Source of the DNA: Anastatus disparis
Lineage: Eukaryota; Arthropoda; Insecta; Hymenoptera; Eupelmidae
Direction of reading: 5' to 3'
Length of the DNA stretch: 64,000 nucleotides
Assembly: GCA_017163975.1 (NCBI GenBank)
Contig: JAFFSR010000227.1
Coordinates: 5,756,501-5,820,500 of the forward strand
Shown: positions 60,203 to 64,000 of the stretch, one piece after another
Layout: the number at the start of each line of letters is the position of its first letter
Numbering within the stretch: the first letter of the stretch is position 1
Notes under the pieces: model-generated
The model's database searches: none
The model's input: only the letters and a program-made list of their open reading frames with translations
Told to the model about the DNA's origin: nothing
Program-made: the position numbers and the translations under genes

Positions 60203-63200
60203 AAACTTTACATTATTTTACTCTTTTTTACTAAGAGATTTTTGAGTTTTCTGAATCGGTTATTAAAATAGATTTTCATCAAACCATATTTCTACTAATT
60301 ATTTCTTAAATAATCGTGAAAAAAATCTTATATAATTAAAGCGAAACTAAAAAGTATGTGCCATTACATTTTATTCGCCATTCCTACAAATAATTACATG
60401 CTCTCGAGAGTAATTATCAAAACTCTCGAGACTTGTTTTCTTTTATTTTCTTTTTTTATCTAAAACAAAATATACCCAGAATCGCCAAACGATTTCCTTT
60501 CTAATCGAATCTCTAGGTGCACCTGGTAAACTCGATAATGTGTATACGGAAGAGGCTGCAACTTTTATTTTTATTTTTTTTTTCAATGTACCTATAGCAC
60601 AGATGCTTATCGAGCCAGTGGCTCCGATACTCTTGAAAATTAAGTGGACCCGTCGCTAAGTAGACTTGCAGACCTTTTTCAAAGTGTAAAAAACAGTTGC
60701 AGCGTATATATATATACATATATACTATATAGAGTCTCGCGAGATAAAAACAACATGGGGCCCCCTCAAAATAAAAATAAAAAAAACTACTGAAAAGAAA
60801 AAGTACGCGTGGCACGCGTCGTTGCTTCTCCATATATATACATATATACCGAGCACAACAAACACGCGATCGAAAAAAGACTTTTGTCAAGAACTCGGGG
60901 CGGTATATAAAGAGAAGGAGAAAGAGAATTGTTACATGTGTATGAAAGCCAAGTGGACTATATGCACTGTGTGTAGATGCGTACATTATTGCTGTACGAT
61001 CGAGGACTTGTACTCTCTTTAGTTTTTTTTGTAATAGTGAAATAGCGCATGAAAAAATATAGAGCGAAGTGAAATTGTTAGAGCTACGATAGACTAATGA
61101 AATTACGATGAATTGTTACGTCCATACGCTGGCTGAGGTATATATACATAATAGCGAATTTTTAGATAATGGAGAATTGATGAGATCGACGTTGTTGATA
61201 ATGTTGGGTGGTGTACGTTGGAACAAGTTTTTAAATACGTTAAAAATTTGCGCTGTTACATCATCTAATATTTTATTGTGGAAATTGCAATATTAGAATT
61301 GGCTACCAAACTGGAATATATAACCAAAAGGAAAAGCTAGTTTCTAAGTTATTTTAAAATATTTGCAACTAATTTTCTCAATGACATAACGATAAAACCT
61401 ATAAAGTGATAAATTAAGAAGAAAAGTTTAATAAAAAATATAATAGATAAATATTGATGATCATTGAGGTATTTATTTTATCTCTCTCTTACTGACTTTT
61501 ATAAATTATATTGTACATATTTTTAGCGAATTTATAGGAGATTAAAATGTAATTATTTTATAAGTTCAAATATTTACGCAAGCTAAAAAAATTTTGTTGT
61601 ATTCGCAAGCTATTAACAACCAAAAATAGCAATCATTTTTTGTTTATTTCGCCTAGAAATAAATTCGATTTCCATCAGAGATTATATAAAATAAATAGTA
61701 CAAATTTTCAATACATCTGTTAATATTTTCCATCAAATCTTTTTACGATCCAGAACCATAAAGCCATCATCCTTTGAATCTTATAGAAAACACCCAAACC
61801 CTAAAAATAATTCAACCGAAATTCAACGTCTCCTACTTATCAAACACTACAGCAACAAGCCACAAAGGGTAAGCATAAACATTTCCTCTGCACCAATTCC
61901 TTTGTCCCAAAAACACCCACTCATCTCTCAATCAGCCATCTTTGTATCGCCATGAAAATGGAAAAACTCGTTAAATATTTTCCTAACTCCAAACTTTAAC
62001 GTATAACTCTCTCCGTACCCATAATACGTACAAATCCTCCCTTCCCTATTTTTTTACACACAGTAGTAGTAGCAGTAGCAGGCGGAGCAACAAAACAACC
62101 CCCTATCGACTCTTTTATCTTTCTCTTATTCTTCCCCTTTTGTATATACATTCGCGCACTACCACCCCATAAAAGTGCTTTCCAAGTGACACGGGGTCGC
62201 TCTTTTTTTTTTTTATTTCTTCTTCTCTCCATCCCTATGCAAGAACTGCTTTTTGGTACCTGCCCCAAAAACGTTTGTCTCTTTCTTTCTTTTATTATCG
62301 AGAGGGGGAATATCTTTACGGATGGACGCGCGCGAATAATATATAACGGTGCATCGTTTTATATATACACAGCAATATACGCACGTCGTTTAAACGTTCA
62401 AAGAGATTACGTGGAAGTAAGAACGACAGAGATGAGTGTTAACTAGATTCTAATTTTCTATGAGCTGCACTGCTATTGGTAAGGGATGAACGTGTATACA
62501 GTGCGTAAGTTAGATACGCTGGATTGAATTTGCTGGATACACATTTATTTTTTTTTATTGGGATTTGCGATGGTAAAAAAGTTTATGGTCTTGTTTGAGG
62601 ATTTAAAGGCAACATTTTTGCTTGATCGGAAATTGTTTTCTTAAGATTATTTTTTATTTACAAATATCGTTGTATTCTGTATTATTGCTGGGTTGTTATT
62701 TTATGTACGTCATACATTAATGATGATTTCGAAAATTAACAACGTTCGAATCCAATATAAGAATTTATAAGAAATAAAAATGAATGATAAGCTTTAAAAT
62801 GGATAATACAAACAGTAATAAAATAAACATAACCATATTATTGAATAAAGAGTTTTTTTCATTTCAAAAACAGTTCAATCCATTTCACAGACAAATCATT
62901 TAAATAAAACTATAAAATCTAGCTAATCAACCTATACATTCTCCTAAAATCCTAAGAAAACAAACATCATCGAAGCACAATCAAAAGTCTAAAAATCAAG
63001 TAGATCCTTGCTCATCATTTGTCTTCATCCCGGTATTTATCTATCCATTCATTTTTCATAATCGCCAACAAAAGCAATGAATTCGCATAAGTTGAAAGAA
63101 TAAGGGTACCTTTTTAAAAAAAAAGCACTATAAAGTGTACTCTTTAAACTGTCACGGTTTTTAAGGGATTACACGTCGATTACGCGGCTTAATTTCTTAC

Positions 63201-64000
63201 TGTAAGGGGCCTTCCCCCCCTTCATCTTTACTTCTTTATACATACACATACGATGCATCTCTTTGCGGCCTAGTCTATGGTTTTACAATCAGTCAACCAT
63301 GCTGTGACACAACATGCATAAAGGGGTTGCTGGTTCATTTTAAAAAGCGGATTAAAACTTTTTTTTTTTCTTTTACGTTTTATACTCGAGCATTGACGCG
63401 AAGGTGGTGCCTCATTTTTACTGATGATTGATGGATATTCAAAGCAAAGAAAGTTTTTGGCAAACATAAAATTGACATGGTTTCTAGTATTTATTGGTGA
63501 TACAGTTAAAATTTATTTTTTACATTTTGATGCGTCATTGTTTATGATATTGGTCACGAGTTCTTCCTTTTATTTTTTATTTTTTGACTTTCTCTTTTTT
63601 TTTAAGAACGGTTGCACAGGCGTGGTCGAAAGGGTGCGAAGGGGTTGATGCTTTTTCTAAAGGACATAGGCTAGATTGGCGAGATTTCATGCATTCTTTT
63701 TTTGTTCAAACGGTATGTATAGAATTTAATTTATTGCTTGACTGTTACGGTGGTCGGACGTTTTGAGATAATAGAACGAACTGACAATGAAATATAAACG
63801 AAGCATTCAACAGTGCTAAATAAATGTTTGTTTTGTACGAGTAATTATAGCATTGATTCTGGTGAAATCAAAAATACACAGTAGCTATTGGTTGATTGTA
63901 TAAAGAATGTAAGTAAATTATGAACTTTAACTTATTTTGTTCTTATTTGTTATAAAACTATTGCTAATTTATCAGATTCTATCAAATTCAGTATAAAACA
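60203..64000. other. Intergenic sequence to the window edge
   Basis: No gene, RNA or dispersed repeat recognised. Islands at 60.5-61.1, 62.0-62.5 and 63.1-63.7 kb. Across the second, composition switches from C-rich (61,801-61,860: 17 C, 4 G) to G-rich (62,521-62,580: 13 G, 4 C). Confidence 0.35.

Noticed and set aside
59952..60245. Open frame of ~97 codons on the plus strand
   Set aside because: It starts at a non-ATG codon, and its second half lies inside a foldback element. No domain recognised.
63584..63766. Frame with a pyrimidine tract before and GTATGT after (possible internal exon)
   Set aside because: The translation resembles no family and there is no partner exon; T-rich tracts and GTATGT are frequent in this DNA.

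Overview
The window is A+T-rich, gene-poor, repeat-rich animal DNA. Introns carry GT...AG splice sites, polyadenylation signals are AATAAA type, one gene has an arthropod-style TATA + TCAGT core promoter, and tRNA-derived SINEs are present. The two recognisable conserved genes (a Cad87A-type cadherin and a tap/neurogenin bHLH factor) point to an insect. Hymenoptera seems most likely from the cadherin and the general texture, but the sequence alone does not prove the order.

Layout. (1) 1-2,414: the 5' end of a minus-strand cadherin gene, two coding exons plus the acceptor of an upstream non-coding exon; the rest of the gene lies left of the window. (2) 2.4-18 kb: intergenic A+T-rich DNA with less A+T-rich islands, microsatellites, one SINE and one foldback MITE. 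(3) 18.1-21.1 kb: the plus-strand tap/neurogenin gene, 278 codons in two coding exons with a probable non-coding first exon. (4) 21-27 kb: intergenic, ending in a perfect 24-bp inverted repeat. (5) 27.3-36.6 kb: a tandem array of five ~1.95-kb units, each carrying the same 78-codon reading frame or a broken version of it. Inner copies are almost identical and edge copies diverged; one copy is interrupted by a 359-bp Helitron-like insertion. (6) 36.9-37.6 kb: a compact two-exon gene for a 68-residue secreted six-cysteine CS-alpha-beta (defensin/scorpion-toxin-fold) peptide, with a clear core promoter and poly(A) signal. (7) 37.6-64 kb: no gene recognised. It holds a 1.8-kb terminal-inverted-repeat element, several hairpin/foldback elements, four full SINEs and one truncated SINE, an inverted duplication, a second dispersed repeat with a SINE nested in one copy, and a GC-richer block that may be a solo LTR.

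The genes do not form an operon-like unit: each has its own orientation and signals. The large non-coding tracts either side of tap are the natural place for its developmental enhancers, but no enhancer can be assigned from sequence alone. A recurring feature is a reversal of strand composition (C>G on the left, G>C on the right) across many of the less A+T-rich islands. It is reported as a finding because no annotated gene explains it.
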